Positions 26,346 through 38,886 of a stretch of 64,000 nucleotides of DNA are shown here, in pieces. Where the stretch lies: positions 1-64,000 of the forward strand of contig VXBM01000056.1 in NCBI GenBank assembly GCA_013400155.1, written 5' to 3'. The stretch's first letter is position 1. Each line of letters opens with the position of its first letter. The notes below the pieces were generated by a model. That model worked only from the letters and a program-made list of their open reading frames with translations, was not told where the DNA came from and made no database searches. The DNA comes from Helopsaltes ochotensis (lineage: Eukaryota; Chordata; Aves; Passeriformes; Locustellidae). Position numbers and translations under genes: made by a program.

Positions 26346-29300
26346 GAACATTGTTGGGTTCAATGTCCTGGGTTGACACTGGGTAGCTAATTGCTCAGTT
26401 TAGTCTATGTATAAGTCTGAAAAGTGCTATCTGAGCCACATTTTCATGAAGTTTTGATTAGTTATCTATGCGTGGCAGAGTAAACTGTTTCCTAGAGGAA
26501 GGCACAGGCACAGTCCCTGCTGTGTGTGTGGAGTACACAGTTTAAAATGACAGGAGGGGTCCCTGGAACTGGGACAGTCTACAAAACAGAACTATGCTGA
26601 CCACAGGCTATGGTTTATCCTTCCAGCACAGATGTACATACTTCTCCCTTGTTTTCTTATCAGTCTCTCTGTTCTGTCTAGCTGTTCCTTCCAGCAGAGG
26701 AGCAACCACTCAGCTGTAGAACTCAGTGCTGTTCCTAACAAACTACTGTAAATCTTTTTTTCCTGTCTCCTGGGCACTTTTTTGCCCAGGGGTGACCCTG
26801 GCAAAGCAGCATGCTCTTGAAATGGCAACAGTCAGCCAGTTATACTGGCTGAAATTCCTACTCATAGCAGTTTGCATTTCAGATTGGCACTGCAGACCTG
26901 TTTAGTGCATCTCTGCAGCCCTCAGGTGAAGGTCTGGGCTTCCCTGAAAGGGGAAAGGATGATCCAGTCAGTCCTGCTCAGCCAGTGGCTGTCAGACTGT
27001 GCAGGTGGGAGGGTAGCAAACCAGATGAAGAACAATCTCAAACAAAAAGTTTTTAAAATTCATGCTCTCATGAGAGGGTAGCTGGTTCTGAACCTTTGTG
27101 CTTCTAGAACAGCACCAAAGAAGTTTTCTTAGCTCTGCACCAGGAGCTCAAATATTTTGCCAGAAAAAGTTAGGATCTCCTTAATCTGAGTGAACAGAAA
27201 CTCGTGTTTGTAAAGCCACTTGAAGGTATAAAATTTCTTTTTGGGAATTTTTTCTTGTTATAACATTCCTTGTTCCGGATAAGACATGACTAGATGTCTG
27301 CCTGTTAACAAAATAACTGGAGAACTCTTGTTCTGCATGGTTGATTTCTCCAAATCTTGCAGGGTCCTAGCTTCTGCTTCTCTTGCCACCTAATTTTCCT
27401 GTTGCTTATTTTCACTCCTCCAGGCTGTGGACCCACTGTGGTATGAAGCAAGAGCATTGCCTGATGGCCTGTGCACAGCAATAGTTCTCTCACCCCTCTC
27501 TGTATGCAATCTACTGCTCTGAATTTTATCCTTGAAACAAGAGCTTCCAAGAGTGGGCAGTGTCTGGCATGAAGGACTGTGATTGTACAGTAGAAGAATA
27601 AGGCTGCTGCCAGCCTGTGACTCCTCAGCCATATGCACCTTGAATGCCCTTCATGGATGGTTCCTGGGCCACCATTCCATGTTAGACTGCCTTTGAAAGC
27701 ACTGAATATCCAGTCTGCATGGGAGTCTTTGTTCAGAGCTGTTGAGTCTGGAGTGAAGTTGATCTCTCAGGTCTGTGCCCTGTTCAGGCTTCTGCAGTAA
27801 TGTGGTGGGAGCTGTTGTTTCTTACATGTGTTATGTTGCTGTGAAGCTTCCCAAGCTTGGGAAGGTCCCCAGGCTTTTTGAACAGCATGGTGTGTTATTA
27901 TCTGTTACTGGCTTTATGAAAGCCTTGGCATTGGCTTCCTGAGGTGGAAAAAAGTGTCTGGTCACCTTAATTTGGATCATTATCTAACAGACTTGTGTAA
28001 TCTAATTGCCAGACTATTGAGCCTAGTAGTTCACAGCTGATGACTGAGAACCTTCCAGGCTGAGGCACTAATTCATGGAAGATAATTGATCAAAGCGTCA
28101 TTTCTGATAATGCTTTAACATAACTTGAGTAATACAAGGTAGAATACACCTCATCTTGGTTTGAAGGCTAACCACAAGCAGATTGTGGTAGTGATGTGGA
28201 GTTCTGTTTATTCTGCTGTGTCTTCTGGGTGGGAGGGGATAGATATTACTTATGTGGCTGCATTGCATTAAATGTATTTGCAGGTTACTGCCTGTATTCA
28301 TGGCTATGGCCAGAAACTGCTGACACTCTTGGAGTGAGAGGGGAAGACTGTCAAATTGCTGTTAGGATGTATGGTTCTCCAGAGATTAGGGAGGGCAGAA
28401 AAGTGAATTTTATTTGAAATGAAGGAAAACACCAAGAAGAATTCTTCCTGGCCAGTCAGGGCATTTTATTTCTTTATAGATCTATTGCAGTACTAAATCT
28501 GAGACTTAAAGTGGTGTCAAGAAAATTTCTTTAACAGAACAGAGCACCCTGCACTGCTCAATGTCTGCAGAGCAAAAGGATTTATTCAAAGCAGGCTACA
28601 GTGTTTAACATTTCTCATTTGCATCTTGACAACTGGGTGGTGGAGCTTGGGATGTGGTCCTTGTGTGTCTGCCTGTGGTCTGTACCACTGCTGGCATGAA
28701 CTTCTTCTGTGGTCAGCCTCTGTTCTCCCTTCTACTGTACAGACCTGCAGGGCTGATGCTGGCATGGAGACCATGGGGTTTCCTCTTGGAGTGGAAGTGT
28801 AGGACTGGTGCTTTTTCACAGGTGTTTCATAGGAGATGTCTCTCCTCTCTCGCTGTGTTGCTCCAAGGCCAGGCTGGATGCAAAAGAACTCGCCCTGGGG
28901 GTGTGGCCTTTGCCTCTGTGAGAGCTTGGTTAGGGGTCACGGTCTAGTCCTCTGGGAAGCATGTGCTGGTTACAGAAGTCTTCTCTCTCCTTTCTGCATG
29001 GCACCATGCCAAGGAAAATAGGCAGAAGTGATTACATTGAGATCGTGTGCTGTCCTGACTGTTTCTGGATGAAGCAGCTGGGCATTTCTGCTGTATAGAA
29101 ATTGTCACAAAGCAGCTGTGGCAGAGCAGGATTCTGGCTTTTGTAGCCAGTGGAGCCAAAGCTGAGAACAGGAGGATCCTGGCTGAGGCTGGGAGAGGTA
29201 CCCCTAATGACAGGGAGGGCAGTGTGGTTGGGAAGGTGTGCCTTGTTTGAGGTGGAGGCCGGTAAAATATGAATCACATCTGTTTGAAGTAGTGATGAAA

Positions 29301-31571
29301 TCTCAGATTAAGGTTTTCTGTAATACCTGGCCAGTCTGGTGTGCTCCAGCTTTCCTTTCTCACTGGTTAGAATGGATGGTCCTGACCTACTTTTAGCAAT
29401 TGTGGTTCTGCTGAGTGCTGCCCAAGGCTTGGCCGTTCCAACAGCACACGTGGATCTGCTGTGTTCACTCTGAGTGAGGACTTTCCATCAAATGCTTGGC
29501 AGATGGGGAAGAGCTATTCCTGAAAGAGGGACTGTGGGTACACTAAACTCATATCTGCCGCTTGTGTGCTTTGTGGCTCTGGCCCTGGGTTCGCTTTCCC
29601 ATGGTGAGCATTAACTTTTGTGTTGCACTGTCAGGATTCAGTTAAATGTATCTATCTAAATGTATCAAATGTTAACATGAGAGATACTGCCTTCAGAAAC
29701 AGCCAGGGAGGTTAGGCTTACAACCTTCTAAGTATGAGATTAGGTAGGGCTGGAGTACATTCTTAATATTTAAATATAAATAAAGTCTATAAATATACCA
29801 CAAAATAGAAGTTTAAATAGAGTATCATCCTGGGGCGAATAGCAAAGCTCTGTTCAGCTCAGTGTCCTGCCTTTGACAAGATCCAGAAGCAGATGCTTAA
29901 TGTGAATTGTAAGAAACAGGGCATGGATAATGTGGTGGGTTTGTTTTGTTGTTTTGTTTTTTTTTCACTCTCCCCCCCTCCATTTGCCTCCCAGCTTATG
30001 ACCATCATCAGTTTAGGGCCTTGCTTGGCAAGGAGTTGCATCTCATCATCTGATCTTGCATATATCTATTCTCCATTAATTTATATAATCCCTCTTCTCA
30101 TTTGTTTGTTTCTGGTCTCCATGACGTCCTACAGCAGTGAGCTCTACAACTTAATTATGCATTTTAAGTGTTATTTGAAATACTCTACATCCAGTGATAG
30201 TGTCCCTGAGCTGACTTAGGAAAGTTGTCTGTAACTTTGGTGAGTGTTCTCTTGTTTTTGCATTGTAAAATATGGTAGTATAACCATGTAACTCCATCGA
30301 TAACTCCATGTTTTTCATCTTGACACTGTCATGTTTCAGACCTCTTGACTTTTCCTTATCTTCCCCCTGATTGTTTCTTTGTCCATCCAAAGTCCTACTC
30401 TGCTCACTCTCTCCTTATATGGAGGCTGCTCCATGCTTTTGGTCAGCTTTGTTGTCCCTTTTGTTTTTGTCTCCTTTTTCAGATGTGGGAATCAGAGCTG
30501 CCTTCAGCATTTGACAGCATAACAGGGATACGTGTTTTCTTTCCTAATTATTCCAAAGGCTGTATTTGCCTTTTTGCGTGGTACTCGATACTGAACCGAC
30601 CTGTGAAGTTTTCAAAGTTTTTCTGAGTGATAACAGCTGGTTTTGATCCTGTTGTGGTTATGTACTTAGAATATTTTTTGTTCTTTTTGGTATTTATTGA
30701 CATTCTAAGATATTGTATAGTTACTTTAAAGTGCACGAGTTCTCTTACTTTTTACAGTCTTCTCTGAAATTGAAATTTTTTAAACAATAAAATTGGCCAC
30801 TTCTAGGCATATTCCTTTTCCCAGATCTTATGTGAACATACTGAACAATACACACTGCAGAATAAGTTCTTGGCAGATCTCACTGATAACCCACATCTGA
30901 CAGGGAAACACCTGTCTTTTAACTACATATTAAATCATGATAGGGACTGTGACTTTAATTCCACAAAAGCTTAACTTTTTTTTCAAGAGTCTTAGCTGAC
31001 AGTTCTTTTAAAAACAGTTTAGTTAATATTAACCAGATTAAAAATTGTCTTTTGGATCTCAGTTAAACAGAAATGGGAAATCTGCACTTGAAATTTCCTG
31101 AGTGCTCCAGGGGTTTCTCTCTGCTCCACATATTCATCTATATTTTGGGCAACAATTGGCTTCTTCAAATCATGCAAGCAGATTTGTTTTTTTGTGGAGT
31201 GGTGGGCTTAGATTTATCATTATCATAGAACTATCATAGAATCAGAATTTGCTCAGCAGAGGCCAATGGGATGGCTAACTTCAGTGAGCCCTGCTTTTCT
31301 AGCAGGGTTTTATTACAGCTGTAAACCTGTCTAGGCTCTTTGGATATACTCTAAGAGAATGGGATATTTTTTTCCTAACTACTTTTTTTTTTCCCCTCAT
31401 TGAAAGAATATTTAAGTCACTGATGGTATTTGTCCTCATGCAGATGTAACATGTGATGTGGCAACTAGAAGATCAAGGGGTTCTTGTGTGTATAAATGGA
31501 GAAACTGATGGATTCAAACTGTGGAAAATAACATTTGCTCTGAGTGTAGCGTTAGCCAAAGGAGTGGCCTG
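26346..31571. other. Non-coding stretch, probably intron or 5' flank
   Basis: No exon is recognised. Sequence from 26365 (TGTCCTGGGTTGACAC) slightly resembles the start of avian LTRs, but I cannot find a partner LTR or retroviral frames. An AT-rich patch lies at 29763-29820. Confidence 0.45.
27847..27864. repeat. 18-bp perfect palindrome
   Basis: CTTCCCAAGCTTGGGAAG reads the same on both strands with no spacer. Such a perfect 18-mer is unexpected by chance in 64 kb. It could be a dimeric factor site (each half contains a TTCCCAAG element). Confidence 0.9.
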
Positions 31572-31636
31572 TCCAGGTCAGGTAGCTAAAAAACTAGGGA
31601 ATGCTTATCCAGGTCAGGTAGCTAAAAAACTAGGAT
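31572..31636. repeat. 36-bp tandem duplication (about 1.8 copies)
   Basis: A 28-bp core starting TCCAGGTCAGGTAGC and ending in AAAAAACTAGG recurs exactly 36 bp later. The copies are nearly identical, so the duplication is recent. One frame reads through both copies (PGQVAKKLG twice), but nothing else suggests coding. Confidence 0.93.
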
Positions 31637-34600
31637 GTTGACAAATTGGGATGAGCTTAGAGAGCTACTAGAAAAATTAAGTATTTCTGACTGAAGAAGC
31701 TCAGACCACTTAATGTATCCATCCAAAGGATTACACATGGCTGCAATCTGTGATTTGGGAAAGCTCAAAGCTGGCAGGATGTGTAAGGGAAGGATTGCAT
31801 TATGCTTGTCTGCCCTTCATCTGCTTCTTAGGCATCTATTATTGTCTGTTGCTTCAGCTAGAGTTTCTGTGTAGGTGGACCTCTGTCAGAGTTAGAATAG
31901 CTGTCTTTATCGTCTTGCCCAAGGAGGATTAAGAAGGAGGATTAGTTTTCAAACTGCTCATGCAAAAAGTGACTAGAAGCTTCTTTGACTTGGAAGATTT
32001 TGTGACAAACAAAGTTAGACAATATGACATGGCATGTTACTTGGAGTAAAGAACCCTGAGGTATCAGCTCGCTGGGTTAAGGTGGTAGTTTTTGTAACTT
32101 AGGAGGCCTAAGAAAAAATCCTGGTATCACTAGGAGACTTTAGTCAGGAGCTCATGGGCTAGAAGGGATGTTTAGTGGTGTTCTGTGGTTTGATTACACA
32201 GAAAGTTGGAGCAGATCCTAAAGGACTTTAATCTTCAAATGTGTAACATTGGCAGAAGTTTTTTTTGGTTGTGTTAAGATGCTGTGAAACTAAGAGCTGG
32301 CTTGATTTCCCCTTTTAAAAATGCACATACAACATGGTCTTGAGTTCCCATTGAATTAGTGTTTGAGAGGATGTTCAAGTAGGAAAGTCAAATCCCTTGA
32401 TTTGCAATGATAGAGTATATATGCAGAAAGCTTCTTCAACAGTAAGCATCTTGAAGTTACTTTATATTCTTCGTAAATGCTTGTGTAGTTGGTCTTTGTT
32501 TGTAAAAAGTTCACTATTTAACATTGTATTAATCATTAACATTTCATTAACCAGTTGTACTGGAAGCTTAGTGTTTCTAACACATTTTCATCAGTGCAAG
32601 GGTGAAGTTTGGTTGTGCTAGAGCTGTTTAAAGGAAATACCTGGCTACTACCATCAGTTAATTCCAATACAGCTGAAATTAATATTTAGGTAGCCCCAGA
32701 GACGTAGAAGCACTTTCTGCAGTTTTTTCCAAAGAGTAATGCACGAGCATTATTGCATTATTACATAGTTGACAATATTTTGTGCAACATTCTTTTAGTA
32801 AAGCTTCAACCCCCATCCAAAAAAGTACCTTGTAATGTTCAGCAATAGCTATCAACGGTTTACAAAACATAATTTTCCCATGTATTTCTCTAAGAATGCT
32901 GTTAATTCTGCAGTACAGAATTTCTGCCACCTTGCCATTTTGTATTTGGTTTTGTCTTTAAGGGTTTGGGGTTTTTTTATGAGTTATTTTGACCTTAGTT
33001 TTGATGTTATTCACATCTGGTATAATAGAACTCTCTTATCTGTGCCAGTTCTGCTCTGACAGCATTGCTTGGACTTGGGATTCTCCTTGGGGTCAGTTTT
33101 ACTTGGAAAACACAGATTTTTGTTCATCTCTGCCGAAGCTGCTTGCTGCAAGTCTTCTGAAACAACAGAGTAGGGAACTGACCTGGTAGTAGTAAATAAG
33201 ACTCAAAAAAATGTATTTATTTATTTAATGGGAATACCATCTTTCACAGCAGAAAACAGCATATGAAACTTAGAAGGGGGGCTATAATTCAGGGCATTTG
33301 TGTTGAAAACAACAGTGGTCGTCTTCCTGCTGCTGGGCCATTTGAATGTGCTGGAGCATAAGGGTCATCGTGCAGCTGGAAGAATGGTGCTTTTAATTTT
33401 TAAATCTTTTAGTGCTCACACTGTGGGTTGGCTCTGCAAATGATACGGTGGAAATTGCAGGTGCAGATTTCAGAGACCTAATTTTTTTCCAAGGCTAATT
33501 CTGCTGGGTTTGGTGTTGAGTATGAAATCTAGCCTAGAAGTTGGAACATCAGCTGACCTCTCTTATGTTTGGAGGATAGAATGTGATATTAAGGAAATAA
33601 TCTGTGAGGATTGGAATAATCTCTATGTGTTGATATGCTGTTAAAATGTACCCAAATGAGTTCTAGGTTTGTTTCTTTAATAAATAAGTTAAGTTTCTCA
33701 GAGGGATGCGCGAGGTCAGAGAGGTAAAAATAGTGCTACAGAAAACACAGTCTAACTTCAAATTTTAAGCAACACAATTGTGCCATTGCTTTAATGTTAC
33801 TGGTTGTTGTTACATGGCTGTGATATAAATATTCTGTGGCAGAACTGACTAATCCTCCAGCCCTTCTGTTGTGATCCAGATTAAATAAATGAAACTCGGC
33901 AGTATTATTTGGATATTAATATTTTACAGTGAGTTAGAGGCAATGTTCAGAGTATTGTCTGGAGCATTTTCCTATTTAATGGGAATTCATCAAAAAAATG
34001 GAATATTTAAAAGGAATCTTTAAACCTTGGCAATTGCATTCAGAATTAATTAAAGGCTACACACTTTTAGTGCAATCTGTCTGCAACAGCTGTGTTATAC
34101 ACTAGCAGTGAGCACAGGAAGCAGAACGGTTCAGTAAATCCATAAAGAGCTCCGTAGTGTAGCCTGTCATGAAACCATCAGATTTAAATGTAGGTTATCC
34201 TCCTCCTTCCTGTCCTCCTGGAGAGGTTGAGATGGGCTTAACTGAAAGGCAAACATAAAAAAGGCGGTGATGCCTGTGCTTGAGGAACAACTTAGAAAAT
34301 GGAATCAAAAGACACTGCTGCCTTTTTCTTCCTCTTTATTCTCATGTAGGGTGCAAATGCTTCTAGCTACTGATAGCTACACAGTCATGCTCATTTCTAA
34401 TGTATGTTTGCTCACCTAGCAATAAATACAAGTTCATATGCTAGTGGGTCTTTAGCAAAGAACAACAAAGAGCAGCATATTCAGTGTTTATCCTTTGTGC
34501 AGGGTGATTAGAACCAGCCTGCAGAGCATGCTGTACTACCATTTTGTTTTGTTTTCTCTGTTCTCACAGAGTCATGAGTACCAAGTCGTTTCTTACCTGG

Positions 34601-37600
34601 ATCATGTTTAAGGACTAGCTCTTAACAAAGTGACTTCAGAGGGAGTATTTGTGACTGAAAAAAGAGTTAGAGTCTTGGCCACAGCAAGATCTGATTATGG
34701 TCTGCTGGAGTGAAGGACTAGTTGATTTTCCAACCTCTTTCCAGTAGAGGTGCTCCAATAGGTAAAATACTTTCAGTGAAACGTTTGGGGTTGGTTCAAA
34801 TACAGATCAATGAGCTTGTAACAAGATTCACATTGCTGGAGTAATGTCATGTGCTGGCTTTGAGTTGAAGTACTGGCAAGTTGTGCCCTGGCGGTTGCCA
34901 CTGGTGCTCTGTGGGACACAGAGCAAAGTCATGCAGCTTGTAGGCATAACCTCTAGCCAGAAAGCCAGTGTTTCAGAATCTATAAATCCTGGAGACACAT
35001 GCCGATTTTACTGTGTAAGTGCTGGCAAAGGAAGGTTGCATTAGCTCAAAAGAAGATTACAGATTCCTCAGAGTGGTGTAGTATAATGACGTCTTGTGAT
35101 TCTCAGCTGCTTCCAGATCAAAGATTCTCTTCTCCATGTCATTATTGCTGTTCACAACATAGTCAAGCTCCTGCTGTTGGATGACCATCAGCCTTTTAGT
35201 TTTGTTTGCAGGAATTTTCTGCTTTGAAAGTGAGGAGACTCCAGACAGTTGCACAAGAGTAAACTACACATCTGCATGTGACATCTGCATGATGGCAGTG
35301 CAGAGGTATAGAGAGAGTCGTGTTGTTAAGGGATTCCTTAAATCAAGTTCTACCCATTAGAAATGGTGAAAAAGGATTAAAAATAACTGACATGTTGGAG
35401 TTGGAGCAAGATCTTTTTTGCTGATGTAAACCTGAGGGGATAGAGTCAAATTAGATCTCCTTCCTTCAATCTGTGTGTATCTACTTTCTGGCTTTTCCCA
35501 TGTAACGCCTCCCACACAATTAGGGTTTCTCTCAGGTGCTACAATGCCCTCGCTTACCACCCTGGAAAAGAGACTCCTAGGGTAGTTCAGGACTGTTTGC
35601 CAGTCTGGGTGAAGCAGTGTGTTCATAGCTCTGAAGCAGAAAGCACTAAGTGTCCATTATCAGGGCAAACAAAAGCCCCAGTGTGCACGTAGCCTAAACA
35701 CGGCGCTGGTGCAGTGTGAATCAGCGGCTGTGTGCTCTGGGGGAAAGCTGCCAGCCCAGAGCTGGCAGTCCTGTACCCGGGCATATCCTGACAGTGCTGC
35801 CTACTTACCTACAAGAGCCATGTGAAGTGCAGCTTTTCCAGAGCTTCACAAAGCCTATATTTAATAAAGTGTTGTTTTTATAATGCCTTCCGTCCACTGG
35901 ATTTCACGAGTAAACTAATCCTCTCAGCTGGTCTTTAGGTAGAGCAAAGATGCCAGTTTTACTGACAAAGGAGCCAGAAAGCAGACTTCTGTGGGGTTTT
36001 TTTGCAATAGCAGGGGAGTAGAAGATGGATTACGTCTTACAGCTATTGTGCTCAGCATTGCTACTGTGTTTTCTGCAAATTGTGTGCTGGGCATTGTATC
36101 GAATGAGTGTAAGAGATAGTTTGAGCGTTGAGAAGTTTATGACCTAAATTTGTTAAGCCCTGCAGTAAATGCTAGAGTATTTTACTCTTGAAATGCTGCA
36201 GATCTTTTTCTACCTCTGTGCTTTAAGCACTTCTGGCCTAAAAGCACTTTGAGCTTACCAGGAAGACCCAAGAGGGCTGATGCTGTAGGAGGGAAGTGAT
36301 GATAGTTTTCTCAACTTTAATTATAAAATTAATATCACCCCTGAGGAGCTGAGTTGCCAGAATGAGCACAGCAGATTACAGGCCAGTTTTGGAGGAGATA
36401 CTGTGCTCAGCTTCATGGAGCCTGTGACCCAGCTTGGCAGCTGCGTAGCTCTATGCAGCTTTGGTACTCTGTCTACAAGAGGGAGGGAGGGAGGGGAGGA
36501 AGGAAATAGATTCACAGCTGCATCACCACCTACTTCTCAATTTCAATGAGGTGGTACTCATAGTATATTATTGAGTACTTGCAGCTGTTTCCCTTTCTCC
36601 ATGGGGAAAGCATTAATCTAAGTGTTTCAGGTACTTATTACCACATTTCCACTGTGCTGTGGGGTTCTCCATGTTGTCCAGAGCAGTTGTTCCCATCCAT
36701 GGAACAGCTTGAGCAGATCACATAGTAGATTTCAAAAGGAGTTGGTCTAGATATCCTCTAGAGAGGAGCTGAACAGCTCTGGTGGTTCCCTGGGTCTGTC
36801 CAACATCCACCCTGCCTGGACTTGCTTGCACTTGAGACACAGGACAGGGAAGGAATGGAGCATTGTCCACAAAACAGGCATGTTTAAATCACCTTGCACA
36901 GTACTGGGAGAAGTGCTGTGGAGAAATGAGTGCCAGTAAGAGACTTCTACCCCAGAGAGTGCAGTAACAGGTGAACAGGTAGAAGTAGTCTTCCTCCCAC
37001 CTGGATGTGCTCTGTAACTTCCCAAGGAGATGGGGTCCCACAGAGTCTGGCTTGACAGGACTGGGGGCAGACTGGTGGCCCCAGGGGGGAGGCTGAGAGC
37101 TGATGTGACTGATACTCCAGAGGCCTCATCCTGGCACCCAGGTTCTGCTTGGGTGGGTGATGCTCAGTGGCAGAGTTGGCATGGGAAGGTTTATTTTGAA
37201 GCATGAATGGAATAGCCTTAGACCCACAAGAGGCTGTTGATAGCCATAAGTGATAACAAAGAGAAGGTTTAATTATGATATCTAGATCAAATATAGAGTG
37301 AAGGGCTTAGAAGTTTGCTCCAAACTGGATCTCAGCAACAGTGTATTTAAACAGTGGTCCTGCATGTTTGTGTTTGTCTTAGCAGTTTGTTTTGCTGTGT
37401 TGTTGCTCATTAACACTAAATGCAGTGTGCTGGCTTCTGTGGAAATTTGGTCCTGTCCTGGAGAACTTCCGATACAGCATCATAGCCCAGCTGTGCAGGA
37501 GTTGAGTTAAATGTGGATTTTTCTGATGTTACAAGAGCAGTGATCAGCTTCAATGTTGCATTTACTTACAGTATTGCAGCTTCTCCTGAGGATTCTGTGC

Positions 37601-37739
37601 CTGTCATCTTGGTGTGGAGATGACAGAGTTAAATCTCTGATACTCCTGATGGCCTCTTGCTGTGGGTGCTATGGGAGGATTTTGTGTTAATCTTTACGCC
37701 TGGCTCCAAGGAGTTATAACAGCCTCTCCTCTCTTGCAG
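31637..37739. other. Non-coding stretch upstream of the plexin start exon
   Basis: I see no coding exon. About 33840-34060 is AT-rich with repeated ATTTAATGGGAAT (it also occurs at about 33220) and could hold conserved enhancer sequence. A (GGGA)n-like run lies at about 36480-36500. The final 60 bases show the pyrimidine-rich acceptor of the start exon. Confidence 0.5.
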
Positions 37740-38886
37740 AGTGTTTACCATGCCTCTGGGAACGTTCCTCCTTTCTGTTCTCTGTTTCCTGGGAGCATCA
37801 GTTCCACGGGGACTGCAGTATGTCACATTCTCACACAATGCTACAAAATTCCTCCACCTGTCCATGGACTTGGAATCTGGGACCATTTACTTGGGGGCCA
37901 CCAACTTTCTCTTCCAGCTGACATCTGACCTGGTGTTGGAGAACATGGTTCAGACTGGGCCAGTTCTGGACAGTAAGGATTGCCTTCCCCCGGTCTCAAA
38001 GCTGGAGTGCCCTCAGGCACACCACACTGACAATCACAACAAGCTGCTGCTGGTGAACACTGTGCAGAAGGAGCTCATCGTGTGTGGCAGCGTCCACCAG
38101 GGAATCTGTGAGAAGAGGAGCCTGGCATCCATCGACCATGTTCTCTTCCGGCCAGAGAGCCCTGGTGACACTCAGTACGTTGCTGCCAATGATCCCAATA
38201 TCACCACTGTGGGACTCATCGCCTACTCGAAGGAGGAGGTGCCCTTGCTGTTTGTGGGACGAGGGTACACTAGCCGAGGAGTGGGAGGAGGGATTCCTCC
38301 CATCACGACCCGGAATCTCAGGGCCCATGGAGGAGGGGATGTTCAAGCAACAGACTCTCATTCCATTTTCTCCTATGAAGAAACAGCAAAACTGGCTGTA
38401 GGCCGACTGTCAGAGTACAACCACCATTTCATTAAATCCTTCACTTACCGCTCCAGTGTCTATTTCCTCTTCTACCGGCGGGACCTCAAATCCCAATCGC
38501 GTGAGTACAAGACCTACATCTCGCGCATCTGCCTGGATGACTCCCACTATTACTCATATGTGGAGTTACCTCTGCTCTGCCAGAGCAAAGCCAATACATA
38601 CAGCCTCCTGCAAGCAGCCTATGTCACCTGGCCGGGAAAGGAACTGGCCCAGGGGCAGCTGGACACCGAGGGGGAAGTGCTGTTCGCAGCTTTCTCTGCC
38701 TGGCAGGCTTCTTCTGGGAAACTGAGCGAGGAGTCTGCGCTCTGTATCTACGCAATGGAGGAGGTGGATCGCCTGACCAACTGGACTAGGGATGTTTGCT
38801 ACATGAGAGATGGGAAGTCAGAGGAAGGGACAGAAGTGGCATATATCGAATATGATGTCAGTTCCAACTGTGTCCAGCTGCCCGCG
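37740..38886 (+). CDS. PLXNB1: PLXNB1 coding exon 1: start codon, signal peptide and most of the Sema domain
   Basis: The exon follows a pyrimidine tract ending CTCTTGCAG and opens with 10 nt of leader. ATG lies at 37750-37752 in the context TTTACCATGC, and 379 codons follow to the donor GTAAGTGG. Residues 1-20 form a hydrophobic signal peptide ([10 protein letters not shown] core). The Sema hallmarks include the paired-cysteine motif CGSVHQGIC, a YISRICLDD blade strand and glycosylation sequons NAT (residue 30), NIT and NWT. A single large exon for most of the Sema domain is usual for B-class plexins. A GTG three codons upstream is in frame but is not a plausible start. Confidence 0.96.

Noticed and set aside
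26365..26420. LTR-like start (TGTCCTGGGTTGACAC)
   Set aside because: No second LTR, primer-binding site or retroviral frame was found; the match is short.
31215..31260. CR1-like piece (TCATAGAATCAGAAT)
   Set aside because: The similarity is limited to a short AT-rich string.
36735..36775. Possible degenerate CR1 tail (GGTCTAGATATCCTCTAGAG)
   Set aside because: Partial match to the tail motif, but the following GGTCCCTTCCAACC part is absent.
37741..37749. GTG-initiated extension of the plexin frame
   Set aside because: GTG is not a normal start here; ATG 37750 has A at -3 and directly precedes the signal peptide.
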